Source: Alphaproteobacteria bacterium
GTDB lineage: Bacteria > Pseudomonadota > Alphaproteobacteria > Rickettsiales > SXRF01
Assembly (NCBI GenBank): GCA_025360605.1
Contig: JANYBV010000052.1
Coordinates: 1 to 64,000 of the forward strand
Direction: 5' to 3'
Length of the DNA: 64,000 bases
How positions within the stretch are numbered: the first letter of the stretch is position 1; each line of letters opens with the position of its first letter. Positions 9,278-18,310 of the stretch are shown here, in pieces. The position numbers and the translations under genes are program-made. The notes beneath the pieces are model-generated. The model saw nothing but the letters and a program-made list of their open reading frames with translations, had not been told where the DNA came from and did no database searches.

Positions 9278-10405
9278 CTACAGTTTAGGCATCATGCGCG
9301 AAGGCAACTGGTCGCGGTTGGCATAGGCATTCAACAGCAACCCGATTGCCAGAACGGTAGACACCATGATACTGCCGCCATACGACATCAGCGGCAACGG
9401 CACGCCCACCACCGGCATCATGCCCATCACCATCGAACAATTAATCAGGATATGCATAAAAAGGAGAGCGCTAACCCCCGAAGCCATCATCGCCCCGAAG
9501 GTGCTGCGGCTGCGCATGGCCACCATCATTCCTGCCGAGAGTAATATGATATAGAGTATGAGCAGGATAAGGCAGCCTAAAAACCCGAACTCTTCGGCAA
9601 GCATGGTGAAGATGAAGTCGGTGTGCTTCTCGGGCAGGAAGTTAAGCTGGCTCTGCGACCCCTTCAGGTAGCCCTTGCCGAATAACCCGCCCGAACCAAT
9701 CGCTATCATGGACTGGAGAATGTTATAGCCCGCACCCAGCGGATCCTGATCGGGATTGAGGAAGGTGAGTACTCGCCGCTTCTGGTAATCGTGCATGAAA
9801 TGCCAGACCACCGGCAACGCTGCCGCCCCGCCCACCGCAATGCTGATGAAATAACGCCACTGCACCCCCGCCAGAAAACACAGGATGACCCCCACCGTAC
9901 ACATAATGGTGGTGGTGCCGAGATTGGGCTGGCGCAGGATAAAAATAGCGGGCATCGCAATCAGCAACACCGGCGGAATCAGAAACGGAAACCGGCGGAT
10001 ATCGTCAGGATGGAGCTGATGAAAATAACGCGCCAGCACCAGTATCACCGCCAGCTTCATGAATTCCGAGGGCTGGAGGTTTAACCCGCCGAGGGTGAGC
10101 CAGCGCTTCGCCCCCATGCCCGTATGGCCGATAATATCCACCCCCACCAAGACCAGAAGACAGATAAAATATATGGGATAGGCGTAATCCATCAACATGC
10201 GCATGGGCAGCATGGCGATAATCATCATCAGCACAAAAGCGATACAGAATTTGCTGACCTGCTGCGCCGCCCACGGGTGAAACGCTCCGCCTGCCGCCGA
10301 CACCATCATGGCAAAACCAATCATAGCGATGGTGGACATAATAATGACGATAAACCAGTTGATCTCGGCTAATCGGTCAATAATGGAAAGGCGGCGGCTG
10401 CTCAT
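9278..10405 (-). CDS. rodA: Peptidoglycan glycosyltransferase RodA (SEDS family)
   Basis: A 375-residue polytopic membrane protein with about ten transmembrane helices. It shows SEDS hallmarks: GAKRWLTLGGLNLQPSEF, RQPNLGTT, RRVLTFLNPDQDPLGAGYN (catalytic Asp region), GYLKGSQSQLNFLPEKHTDF and the C-terminal PLMSYGGS. RodA polymerises glycan strands with PBP2 during cell elongation, so the cell is probably rod-shaped. The PBP2 gene (mrdA), usually next to it, is not in the window. Transcribed divergently from the tad cluster. Confidence 0.95.
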   Translation of the reverse strand: MSSRRLSIIDRLAEINWFIVIIMSTIAMIGFAMMVSAAGGAFHPWAAQQVSKFCIAFVLMMIIAMLPMRMLMDYAYPIYFICLLVLVGVDIIGHTGMGAKRWLTLGGLNLQPSEFMKLAVILVLARYFHQLHPDDIRRFPFLIPPVLLIAMPAIFILRQPNLGTTTIMCTVGVILCFLAGVQWRYFISIAVGGAAALPVVWHFMHDYQKRRVLTFLNPDQDPLGAGYNILQSMIAIGSGGLFGKGYLKGSQSQLNFLPEKHTDFIFTMLAEEFGFLGCLILLILYIILLSAGMMVAMRSRSTFGAMMASGVSALLFMHILINCSMVMGMMPVVGVPLPLMSYGGSIMVSTVLAIGLLLNAYANRDQLPSRMMPKL

Positions 10406-10522
10406 GTGCGTACGCTAACAATAAATGGGTGGTACTGCAAGTAATGCAGGTTTGTCTCTAACACAACATACATTTGCTTCAAATGCGTTAAAAATTCACT
10501 ACGAAATATGGCTAAAAACACG

Positions 10523-10537
10523 TTAATTATCAATTAA
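10523..10537. promoter_or_regulatory. Perfect CtrA-like box between rodA and the tad cluster
   Basis: Positions 10523-10526 and 10534-10537 are both TTAA with exactly seven bases between them, followed by C. This is the full consensus for the alphaproteobacterial cell-cycle regulator CtrA. It lies about 85 bases before the first tadE start and about 120 bases from rodA. Caulobacter pilus genes are known CtrA targets, which supports the assignment; binding itself is inferred. Confidence 0.55.
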
Positions 10538-10622
10538 CTGCTACGCAAGATTTACAACTATTTAACTCATCGGGCGCTAAAATAAGCAGTGTGATAATCG
10601 TATTTTGAGTGATCATTCCGCT

Positions 10623-11231
10623 ATGCAGAACATAATGCACTATCCAAAGCGCTTCAAAACGATGCGTTCGCTGACAAAAAACAACGAAGGCGCAACCGTG
10701 GTCGAATTTGCCTTCGTCGCGCCGGTATTCTTTCTCATCGTGTTTGGCATTATTGAATTTTCCCTGATTGCCTTCGTCGGCACCGTCATGGAAAGCGCTA
10801 CCAACTCCAGCTCGCGCCTCGGAAAAACTGGCTACGTCGCCGGTGGAACCACGCGCCAGCAGCAAATTATAGACATGATCAACACCAAAACCGCAGGGCT
10901 TCTGGACAGCAACAAGATTAGCATCACCACCAAAGTCTATTCCGACTTTAGTAAAGTGGGACAGCCGGAACCGTGTATTTCTCCGCCTACCCCACCCTGC
11001 TCAGGGGTCGCGGGGGTTAACTACGTTGATACCAACGGCAACGGCCAGTGGGATTCGGATATGGGAGCGGTGGGGCTTGGCAATGCCGGAGATATCGTGG
11101 TGTACAGCGTTAGCTACCCATGGACTATTCTTACACCGTTTATCGGCGCGCTCATTGGCAATCCCTATACCATCACGACGCGTAGCGTGGTGCGTAACGA
11201 ACCCTATAACAGCGGCGTGGGAGGGCGTTAA
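10623..11231 (+). CDS. tadE: TadE-like pilus assembly protein (first copy)
   Basis: A protein of about 202 residues whose N-terminus has the pseudopilin-like pattern NNEGATVVEFAFVAPVF followed by a hydrophobic helix (to about residue 50), typical of TadE. The rest is extracytoplasmic with a Pro/Cys-rich stretch (PEPCISPPTPPCSG). The start is uncertain: TTG 10605, ATG 10623, ATG 10635 and ATG 10662 are all in frame with no convincing ribosome site; ATG 10623 is a compromise. First gene of the plus-strand half of the Tad locus, after the CtrA-like box. Confidence 0.83.
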   Translation: MQNIMHYPKRFKTMRSLTKNNEGATVVEFAFVAPVFFLIVFGIIEFSLIAFVGTVMESATNSSSRLGKTGYVAGGTTRQQQIIDMINTKTAGLLDSNKISITTKVYSDFSKVGQPEPCISPPTPPCSGVAGVNYVDTNGNGQWDSDMGAVGLGNAGDIVVYSVSYPWTILTPFIGALIGNPYTITTRSVVRNEPYNSGVGGR

Positions 11232-11235
11232 TCCC

Positions 11236-11850
11236 ATGACAAAAAAATGCCTCTCATTGCTGAAATGTTCGCGCGGTGTCGCTTATCTGGAATTTGCGAT
11301 TATATTGCCATTTATTCTGGCATTGCTGATGGGCTCTATCGAAGTAAGCCGCTATATTATTGTTTCGCAGAAAGTGGAAAAAACCTCCATCACCCTGTCG
11401 GACGTGATCTCGCAAGGCAAAACCATTTCCACCAGCAACCTTGATAACATGATCTACGCGTCATCGCAGGTGATGCTGCCTTATACCATGGCAGGTAACG
11501 GCTATGTGATCGTCAGCTCGGTGAAACAAAACGGAGCCTACAGCGCCATCAACCCTGCCGTCGTCGACTGGCAATATAAAAGTACCGGCACCAATGGTTC
11601 GTGGGTGCAAGCCAGTAAGGTGGGTACGGTCGGAGCCACAGCCGCGCTTCCCAGCGGCATGACACTGAATGACAAGGACAACGTGATTGTGACCGAACTG
11701 TTTTACAACTTCACCCCGCTCTTTTTGAGTAACGGGGTGATTTCTTCGGCTGCTATATATAAAGTATCGGTCTTTAAACCAAGGCTCGGCGATCTTTCCA
11801 CATTAAGCAGCCTGCATTTGCAGATGCTATTTGAAGGAGCTTCATCATGA
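11236..11850 (+). CDS. TadE-family pilus assembly protein (second copy)
   Basis: A 204-residue protein that begins MTKKCLSLLKCSRGVAYLEF and continues into a hydrophobic helix ending GSIEVSRY, the TadE/TadF pattern of a short basic leader, Gly, and Glu five residues later. It could be the TadF-type minor pseudopilin that partners the preceding TadE. The frame is open from 11026, but that upstream part overlaps the first tadE gene and has no family similarity, so ATG 11236 was taken. Four bases lie after the tadE stop; the end overlaps tadG by four bases. Confidence 0.83.
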   Translation: MTKKCLSLLKCSRGVAYLEFAIILPFILALLMGSIEVSRYIIVSQKVEKTSITLSDVISQGKTISTSNLDNMIYASSQVMLPYTMAGNGYVIVSSVKQNGAYSAINPAVVDWQYKSTGTNGSWVQASKVGTVGATAALPSGMTLNDKDNVIVTELFYNFTPLFLSNGVISSAAIYKVSVFKPRLGDLSTLSSLHLQMLFEGASS

Positions 11851-13376
11851 AAATATTTTTCAAGCTTCGCAGCGTAAGCCGCTTATTCCTGAAATCAGAG
11901 CAAGGCTCGGCACTTCCATTCATCGGCATTGGGCTTATCATGCTCACCGGCGCAACCGGAACCGCGATCGACATGGGCCGTGTGCAGGTGGTTCAGACGC
12001 GCATGCAAAGTGCGCTTGACGCCGCCGGACTGGCCGTTGGCACCGAACTAAGCACTGCCAACATCAGTTCCGAAACCAGCAAATATTTCTATGCGAATTT
12101 TCCGGCAAACTATCTGGGCACCACCATCACCTCCATTTCAGCCGTGCCTAATGCTACCAACTCGATGATCACACTCGGCGTTGCCGGAACAGTGCCCACC
12201 ACCTTCATGAAAATTTTCGGCATCAACAATGTCAGCGTGTCGGCCTCGTCGCAAATCACACGCAGCCAGTCAGGCCTTGAGCTGGTACTGGTGATGGATA
12301 ATACCGGCTCCATGTCACAATCTGCCGGCGGCAGCACCACCAAAATTCAGGCCGCTAAGGATGCCGCCAACTCGCTGCTCAATATCCTCTACGGATCAGG
12401 AAATAATACCGCCAGCAACCTCTGGGTTGGCGTTGTCCCGTTTTCACAGGCGGTGAATATAGGCACTACCCACACCAGCTGGCTGGATTCCACCTATGAC
12501 GCCACACTGAACTGGGGCCCAACCACGTGGGCAGGCTGCGTGGAAGCACGCGCTAACGGCTCCTCCAGCCCACAATATGACATCAGCGACGATGCACCCA
12601 CAACGCTCAACAATAAAACCTTGTTTCGCCAGTATTACTCGACCTGTAATACCAATACCACTTATGAAAACAATCCATGGAGAGGCGTGAGTCCAAGCAA
12701 AACAAACTGCCAGACCAGTGGAACGTTAGCGTACAACACACCTTTAAGCAGCAGCCGTGGCCCTAATTACTATTGCCCGCAACCTGTAACCCCTATGGTG
12801 GCTGAAAAAAACACAGTCTCTACGGCATTGGCGAGCATGCAGGCCGTGGGCGATACGCATATTGACCTTGGCCTTGCATGGGGGTGGCGCATGCTGTCAC
12901 CTAAATGGCGCGGTATGTGGGGCGGTGAAATGGACACAAACAACCTGCCGCTGGATTACAACACGTCACTGATGAATAAAGTGATCATCCTGATGACCGA
13001 TGGTGACAATACCCTCAGCGGTACCAATGCCGCAGGTACAGCAACGGCAAATCCTGGCCTGTATACGGCGTATGGCTATCCGGACGGTAACTCGCTGGCA
13101 ATCAGTGGCGGGGAATGTACGTCAGGTGCTAACTGCACCGCAGGGCAGAATGAAATCAACAACCGTACCGCCTCAGTCTGCTCACAGATCAAGGCACAAG
13201 GCATCATTATCTATACTATCGCACTCGGTTCACAGGTGAGCACCACAGGACAAAATATGTTGAAAGCATGCGCAAGTTCGCCATCATATTACTTCCTGTC
13301 GCCAACCACGACCACGCTGACAAGTATTTTTCAACAGATAGGAGACTCCCTTGCCAATTTACGAGTAAGCCAGTAA
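11847..13376 (+). CDS. tadG: TadG-like pilus protein with a von Willebrand factor A domain
   Basis: A 509-residue protein. The N-terminal TadG-type segment EQGSALPFIGIGLIMLTG is followed by AIDMGRVQVVQTRMQSALDAAGLA, then a vWA domain with the MIDAS motif MDNTGSMS at 150-157, and further vWA parts such as KVIILMTDGDN and QIKAQGIIIYTIALG. It is probably anchored in the inner membrane with an extracytoplasmic metal-binding adhesion-type domain that acts in pilus assembly. Translationally coupled to the upstream gene through an ATGA overlap. Confidence 0.9.
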   Translation: MKIFFKLRSVSRLFLKSEQGSALPFIGIGLIMLTGATGTAIDMGRVQVVQTRMQSALDAAGLAVGTELSTANISSETSKYFYANFPANYLGTTITSISAVPNATNSMITLGVAGTVPTTFMKIFGINNVSVSASSQITRSQSGLELVLVMDNTGSMSQSAGGSTTKIQAAKDAANSLLNILYGSGNNTASNLWVGVVPFSQAVNIGTTHTSWLDSTYDATLNWGPTTWAGCVEARANGSSSPQYDISDDAPTTLNNKTLFRQYYSTCNTNTTYENNPWRGVSPSKTNCQTSGTLAYNTPLSSSRGPNYYCPQPVTPMVAEKNTVSTALASMQAVGDTHIDLGLAWGWRMLSPKWRGMWGGEMDTNNLPLDYNTSLMNKVIILMTDGDNTLSGTNAAGTATANPGLYTAYGYPDGNSLAISGGECTSGANCTAGQNEINNRTASVCSQIKAQGIIIYTIALGSQVSTTGQNMLKACASSPSYYFLSPTTTTLTSIFQQIGDSLANLRVSQ

Positions 13377-13412
13377 GCTTGCGTAAATTAATTTTAAGCA
13401 AGGAAGATTCTT

Positions 13413-14630
13413 ATGAAGCGTTCATCTTTGTATGTGACTGCCAGTGCCATTGTGCTAACACTTTTGTCTGCATGCAACACCACCTCCACTGAAACCAAAG
13501 CAGGCAAAGACACCGCCCTCACCGATAAACAGAAAATGTCATTGCAGAATGCAGAGACATTGAAAAAAAGCGGTAACCTTGTCGAAGCCGCTAAAATATA
13601 TGAAGCTCTGGCACGCGAAGATGAGACTTCCGTGGACGCGGAAATTGAACTGGCCGCCATTGACCGCAAACTGGGACGTGCCGCCGATGCCGTCGAGGTG
13701 ATGAAAGATGCGCAGAGCCGCCAACCCAACAACGCCAATGTGAACAACCAGCTGGGCTATGCGCTGATCGATGCCGGACGCTTTGAGGAAGCCGTCAAAT
13801 TGTTTGATGATGTTATCGCCAATGACCCCGACAACGCGCAGGCACTGAGTAGCAAAGCCATTGCCTTCGACAAATCCGGCAACCACCTCGCCGCGCAGGA
13901 ACTTTATAAACAGGCGCTAAAAATTGCCCCGCAGACGCTGAGTATTGAAAACAACCTCGCCATGTCGCTGATTCTCAATAACCAGCTCGACCATGCGGTT
14001 AAAATCCTTGAAAAACTAAGCCGCGAAAACCCCGACAACAAAACCATCCGCCATAATCTGGCGCTGGCCTATGGCCTCGCGGGTGACAGCGGCAAAGCTT
14101 ATAAGCTGAACTTAAAAGATCTGACGGTGGATCAGGCACGCGAGAATGAAAAATTCTACAGTTACTATGCGCATGTGCGCAGCGAACTGCAAAGCGCCAG
14201 CAGCGACCCGAATATGACCATCGGTTTCACGGAAACACCTGACGATAAAAAAACCGCCCTCATCCATCCCGATGCTGTGGTGAAACAAGCGGCTAAAGCA
14301 GCGCCAAAACCTGTAGTGGCGGAAGTGAAAACCACCCCAAAACCGGAAGTGACGCCAAAAGTGGCGGAAGATAAGGAACCACTGAAGCCTGAGGTGGTGG
14401 TCGCCAAAGCGCCGAAAGCGGAGCCGGTGGCCAAGGAAGAAAAAGCTGCAGCGAGTGAACCTGACAGCGGCAACAAACCGGATTTAATGCCTTCAGCCGC
14501 AGCACCGAAAGCCAACGCGCTGACCTTGCCTCCCATCATTGAAAATGTGCCGGAAAAACCTAAAGGGACTGTGCTGGAAACTTCGCCGGACAGCGTAGCG
14601 TCCGAATTCCCCTCACAACGTAGACACTAG
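13413..14630 (+). CDS. tadD: TadD-like TPR lipoprotein of the Tad pilus
   Basis: A 405-residue lipoprotein (LTLLSAC, Cys21) with at least four tetratricopeptide repeats between residues 45 and 240, for example NNQLGYALIDAGRFEEAVKL and NNLAMSLILNNQLDHAVKIL. A Lys/Pro/Ala/Glu-rich disordered tail starts at about residue 290. TadD proteins help localise or assemble the outer-membrane secretin. An AAGGAAG ribosome site precedes ATG 13413. It ends the plus-strand half of the locus; its TAG and the tadC TAG share the same CTAG palindrome at 14627-14630. Confidence 0.87.
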   Translation: MKRSSLYVTASAIVLTLLSACNTTSTETKAGKDTALTDKQKMSLQNAETLKKSGNLVEAAKIYEALAREDETSVDAEIELAAIDRKLGRAADAVEVMKDAQSRQPNNANVNNQLGYALIDAGRFEEAVKLFDDVIANDPDNAQALSSKAIAFDKSGNHLAAQELYKQALKIAPQTLSIENNLAMSLILNNQLDHAVKILEKLSRENPDNKTIRHNLALAYGLAGDSGKAYKLNLKDLTVDQARENEKFYSYYAHVRSELQSASSDPNMTIGFTETPDDKKTALIHPDAVVKQAAKAAPKPVVAEVKTTPKPEVTPKVAEDKEPLKPEVVVAKAPKAEPVAKEEKAAASEPDSGNKPDLMPSAAAPKANALTLPPIIENVPEKPKGTVLETSPDSVASEFPSQRRH

Positions 14631-15625
14631 TTGGCTTTGATCGTATCCATCAGCTTTACAATCGCTGGTGCAAGGATGACGATGAACAGTGTTGGCAGGA
14701 TGCATAAAATCATCGGAATAGTCATGAGCGCTGGCAGCCGCGCCGCTTTAGCCTCGGCTTTCAGCATACGTGCCTGACGGAATTCCGCTGACAGCACGCG
14801 CAACGCCTGCGCAATAGGCGTTCCATATTTTTCCGTCTGGATAAAAACACTCACCATACCGCGCAACTCACGCAGAGTACAACGCTCGGCAAGGTTGGAA
14901 AGTGCTTTGTTGCGGTCTGGCAAAAATCCGATTTCAATCGATGTCAGCGACAGCTCCTCCGACATCTCGGGGTAGGTCATCGCCAACTCGCGCGATACAC
15001 GCTCCAGCATCGACACAAGGCTTAAACCGGCTTCAGCGCAGATGGTCATTAAATCCAGAACGTCCGGCAGCGATTTTAAAATATTGTGATAGCGTTTCTT
15101 GCGCGCACGCGCCACATAGACACTGGGTAATTTCAGGCCGATATAGCCCCCTGATATAGGCCAGAGATAGTTGAAGATCTGCCCCCGAAGCGTGACGATA
15201 TGACCGGAATTATAATGCATAACGAGTAAGCCGAGCGCACTGAGAATCGTGGGCAGCACAAGATTGAAAAACGCCAGCACATAAATCGCATCTTTGGAAC
15301 GGAAACCTGCTTCAATTAGAAAGGACTCGGTTTTGCCAATCTGGTTTTTCTTCACCAACTGCAACTTGGCCGCCACCGTCTTCATGAAATTGACACCGGC
15401 TTCCGGTTTTTTACGCTTTTGCGGTGTGATAGCCTGATTCTGAAGCGTCTTTCGTCGCTCCTGAATCATTTTGATTTTCGATGACATGGAATTTTTGTCG
15501 CCGCTCCCCAGCAACATCACGCCAATGCCCAGTATCACAATACCGGCAAGCCCCATGTAGAAATCGTTCACGGATAACCAGCGTGGTAAAATCTGATTCA
15601 GTTGTAATGGCTGGCCGTCGTACAT
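14627..15625 (-). CDS. tadC: Tad pilus inner-membrane platform protein TadC
   Basis: A 332-residue type II secretion F-domain protein. Hydrophobic helices lie at about 20-38, 115-155 and two at the C-terminus (about 285-325). The cytoplasmic T2SSF core has LPDVLDLMTICAEAGLSL and ERCTLRELRGMVSVFIQTE. With TadB it forms the membrane platform that converts CpaF ATP hydrolysis into pilus extension. It lies last in the cpaB-to-tadC series, nine bases after tadB. Confidence 0.93.
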   Translation of the reverse strand: MYDGQPLQLNQILPRWLSVNDFYMGLAGIVILGIGVMLLGSGDKNSMSSKIKMIQERRKTLQNQAITPQKRKKPEAGVNFMKTVAAKLQLVKKNQIGKTESFLIEAGFRSKDAIYVLAFFNLVLPTILSALGLLVMHYNSGHIVTLRGQIFNYLWPISGGYIGLKLPSVYVARARKKRYHNILKSLPDVLDLMTICAEAGLSLVSMLERVSRELAMTYPEMSEELSLTSIEIGFLPDRNKALSNLAERCTLRELRGMVSVFIQTEKYGTPIAQALRVLSAEFRQARMLKAEAKAARLPALMTIPMILCILPTLFIVILAPAIVKLMDTIKAN

Positions 15626-15634
15626 CGTTAGTTC

Positions 15635-16612
15635 CTATATTTCAAATTCTGTCATGCGCTTCATCGACCACATGCCTATGGTCATCATCCCTGCTGCGAT
15701 CCCCGCGCAGATATTGCCGCGGTAATCTTCCCACAGCGGCCTCATATATTCCGGACTCACCAGCATCACCGCGCCCAACACGAGAAACGGCAGCGCACCG
15801 ATGATGTAGGAAGACGCACGAGCCTCGGACGACATGGCGCGGATTTTCATGTGCATGATGAAGCGGCTGCGTAGCACCTCCGACAGGTTATTTAAAATTT
15901 CGGAGAGGTTGCCGCCGGTTTCACGCTGCAAAATAATGCTGGTGGTAAAAAAGTTGAACTCGGTCATGTCCAGTTTCTTGGATGTTTCCTGCAACGCTTT
16001 CTCCAAGCTCACGCCCAGTTTCATCGTGTTGGCGATATTGCCGAACACAGGGCCGACAGGCTCCGGCACCTCGGTAGTCACCAGTATCAGTGATTCCGAC
16101 ACCGGCAACCCCGAACGCAACCCGCGCACAATCAGGTCAATCGCATCGGGGAACAGGCGCAAGAACGCTTTGGTATATTTAGTGCTGGCACGCCGCAATA
16201 ACTTCAGCGGCAGCCACACCCCGAAAATCAGGGCAACAAGAAACGATATAATGAGTTTCTTTTTCAGCAATAATGAAAAAAAGGCCATGATGACCACCAT
16301 GCTGATGAGGCGGCGCAGCACATATTGTTTAGGGGTGATGGTTTTTCCGGCTTTTTCGAGCTGGTTGCCGATGCGTTTAAAATCCGGCAATGGCTTCGAT
16401 AGCCAGTAGGTCAGGCCCTTGGCATCGTGGTTCTTGCGGCGCAGCGACATATCCTGCAACGACAGCGCGTGCAGGGTGGATTTGCCCGCGCCGCGTTTTT
16501 TAATGCGCTCAATGCGCTTTTGCGTTTCATCGCGCTTGGGATCGGACATCACGAAAATCACCGCAATCACAAGCATCCCAATCAGGCAGCCAAAAATAAG
16601 CAGGTTGGACAT
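15635..16612 (-). CDS. tadB: Tad pilus inner-membrane platform protein TadB
   Basis: A 325-residue type II secretion F-domain protein. The N-terminal helix is at 3-24, more helices at about 105-135 and two at the C-terminus; the core has FPDAIDLIVRGLRSGLPV and RETGGNLSEILNNLS, typical of TadB. One base separates it from the cpaF stop, so it is coupled to the ATPase gene. It is the paralogue of TadC and probably forms a heteromeric platform with it. Confidence 0.93.
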   Translation of the reverse strand: MSNLLIFGCLIGMLVIAVIFVMSDPKRDETQKRIERIKKRGAGKSTLHALSLQDMSLRRKNHDAKGLTYWLSKPLPDFKRIGNQLEKAGKTITPKQYVLRRLISMVVIMAFFSLLLKKKLIISFLVALIFGVWLPLKLLRRASTKYTKAFLRLFPDAIDLIVRGLRSGLPVSESLILVTTEVPEPVGPVFGNIANTMKLGVSLEKALQETSKKLDMTEFNFFTTSIILQRETGGNLSEILNNLSEVLRSRFIMHMKIRAMSSEARASSYIIGALPFLVLGAVMLVSPEYMRPLWEDYRGNICAGIAAGMMTIGMWSMKRMTEFEI

Positions 16613-16613
16613 A

Positions 16614-18095
16614 TTATTCGCCCCCCTGCGCCGCCATCATGGCTTCAATAAGCGCTTTATCCAGACCGTAATAGGCGGCCTTGGTTGAGCAATACGGACG
16701 TATGCCGCTGGATTTGAATTCGCCGACCAGCTTGCCGGTTTCGTCCTCACCTTTAAAATCGAACGTGAAGAGATCTTGGGTGACGATGACATCGCCTTCC
16801 ATGCCCACTACTTCGGTTAGGTGGGTGATGCGGCGCACACCGTCACGCATACGGCTGATCTGGATGATCAGGTTGACGGCGTTGGCAATCTGCGTGCGTA
16901 CCGCCTTGCTAGGCAGGTTAATGCCCGCCATGCCGATCATGTTTTCCATACGCGTCAACGCCTCACGCGGAGTGTTGGCGTGCAGCGTTCCCATGGAGCC
17001 GTCATGGCCTGTGTTCATTGCCTGCAACAGGTCAAACGCTTCCGCGCCACGGACTTCGCCGAGGATAATGCGGTCGGGGCGCATACGCAGTGCGTTCTTC
17101 ACCAGATCGCGCATGGTAATTTCACCGTCGCCTTCCAGATTGGCAATGCGGGTTTCAAGAGGAACAACGTGCGGCTGCTGTAACTGTAATTCCGCCGCAT
17201 CCTCGATGGTGACGATACGTTCGCCGTGACTGATCATGCGCGATACCGCGTTGAGCAATGTGGTTTTACCCGAACCCGTACCTCCGGAGATAATGATGTT
17301 CAGGCGAATGGCCCCGCAGATTTTCAAAACCTTGCACAGGTTTTCGGAAATATTCTGGGTTTGCACCATCGCATCCAGCGTAATTTTTTTCTGCGAGAAT
17401 TTACGAATCGAGATGGCAGCACCCCTGATGGCGCAGGGCTGTGCGATCACGTTCACACGGCTACCGTCGGGTAAACGCGCATCGCATATCGGGGTGGATT
17501 CGTCGACGCGTCGCCCTACCCCCGTCACAATGCGCGTGGCAATGGCCATCACGTGGCTGTTGTCGCGGAACTTCACATCCGACAACACCAGCTTGCCCTT
17601 GCTTTCGATGTAGACCTGATAGGGACCGTTGACCATGATGTCGGTGATGGTGTCATCACGCAGCAAAGGCTCCAGCGGACCAAAGCCAAGCATGTCGTCA
17701 ACGATCTGGGTCGCGAGCGTCTGTTGCTCAATCTGGTTCAGCGGCAGGCGCTGCTCCAGCACAATCTCGCCGATAATCTCGATGATCTGGCGTTTCAGCT
17801 CCTCACGCGGCAGGCGCGACGAGGTGGTGATATCGATCTGCTCCATGAGCAGGCCATAAATTTTATCTTTGGTAGCGGATAATTCGTCCTGCACTTGGCT
17901 TGGACGTTCCGGCGCTTTCAGGCTGGCTTCGGTCGTGGCATTCAAAAGCGCTTCACCGCTTTTCGACGAGGAGCCAGACGTGGTGGGTAGTGGTGTTTCG
18001 GGTTTTGGCTGAATAACCTCAGGTGCGGCAACGGGAACCGACTCCTCTGGGAGCAGCGGTGCGGTGGGATCTGATGTGCCACGCCTTCCGAACAT
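16614..18095 (-). CDS. cpaF: Tad pilus assembly ATPase CpaF/TadA
   Basis: A 493-residue secretion ATPase. After a Pro/Ser-rich disordered N-terminus of about 70 residues come the N-terminal domain (ITDIMVNGPYQVYIESKGK), Walker A GGTGSGKT at 271-278, the Asp box (TIEDAAELQLQQPHVV), Walker B RIILGEVRGAE and the histidine box MGTLHANTPREAL. It powers polymerisation and perhaps retraction of Flp pili from the cytoplasmic face of the TadBC platform. A 215-base gap before it contains a CtrA-like near-match, so it may have its own promoter. Confidence 0.96.
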   Translation of the reverse strand: MFGRRGTSDPTAPLLPEESVPVAAPEVIQPKPETPLPTTSGSSSKSGEALLNATTEASLKAPERPSQVQDELSATKDKIYGLLMEQIDITTSSRLPREELKRQIIEIIGEIVLEQRLPLNQIEQQTLATQIVDDMLGFGPLEPLLRDDTITDIMVNGPYQVYIESKGKLVLSDVKFRDNSHVMAIATRIVTGVGRRVDESTPICDARLPDGSRVNVIAQPCAIRGAAISIRKFSQKKITLDAMVQTQNISENLCKVLKICGAIRLNIIISGGTGSGKTTLLNAVSRMISHGERIVTIEDAAELQLQQPHVVPLETRIANLEGDGEITMRDLVKNALRMRPDRIILGEVRGAEAFDLLQAMNTGHDGSMGTLHANTPREALTRMENMIGMAGINLPSKAVRTQIANAVNLIIQISRMRDGVRRITHLTEVVGMEGDVIVTQDLFTFDFKGEDETGKLVGEFKSSGIRPYCSTKAAYYGLDKALIEAMMAAQGGE

Positions 18096-18224
18096 ACGAT
18101 CTCTGATGATGGTTATAACTGATTAGTTCTATCATTTCCCCATCAACAAACCGTTAAGACCGTGAGAAACACTCAGTTACAGGGCATAATTCGGATGTAA
18201 AAACCACTCTTGGCCTCCCGAGGG

Positions 18225-18239
18225 TTAATATCTGGCTAA
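18225..18239. promoter_or_regulatory. Near-match CtrA-like box upstream of cpaF
   Basis: TTAA-N7-CTAA, 7 of 8 core bases, about 130 bases before the cpaF start inside the cpaE-cpaF gap. It would allow cpaF-tadB-tadC to be transcribed apart from cpaBCDE. The evidence is the motif and the unusual size of the gap. Confidence 0.27.
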
Positions 18240-18310
18240 CTTTAGCTAAATAAAGCTTTAATGAGGGGCTCGCGCATTAAGGAAAAAAGAGCAATAGCAG
18301 AGCAAAAAAA

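Noticed and set aside
9278-9292. GCCTA/TAGGC mini-hairpin at the rodA stop codon
   Set aside because: Five-pair stem with only three T; too weak for a terminator.
9038-9544. Plus-strand frame with a His-rich end opposite ppx/gppA and rodA
   Set aside because: It is antisense to two well-supported genes and its composition is that of reverse-complement shadow.
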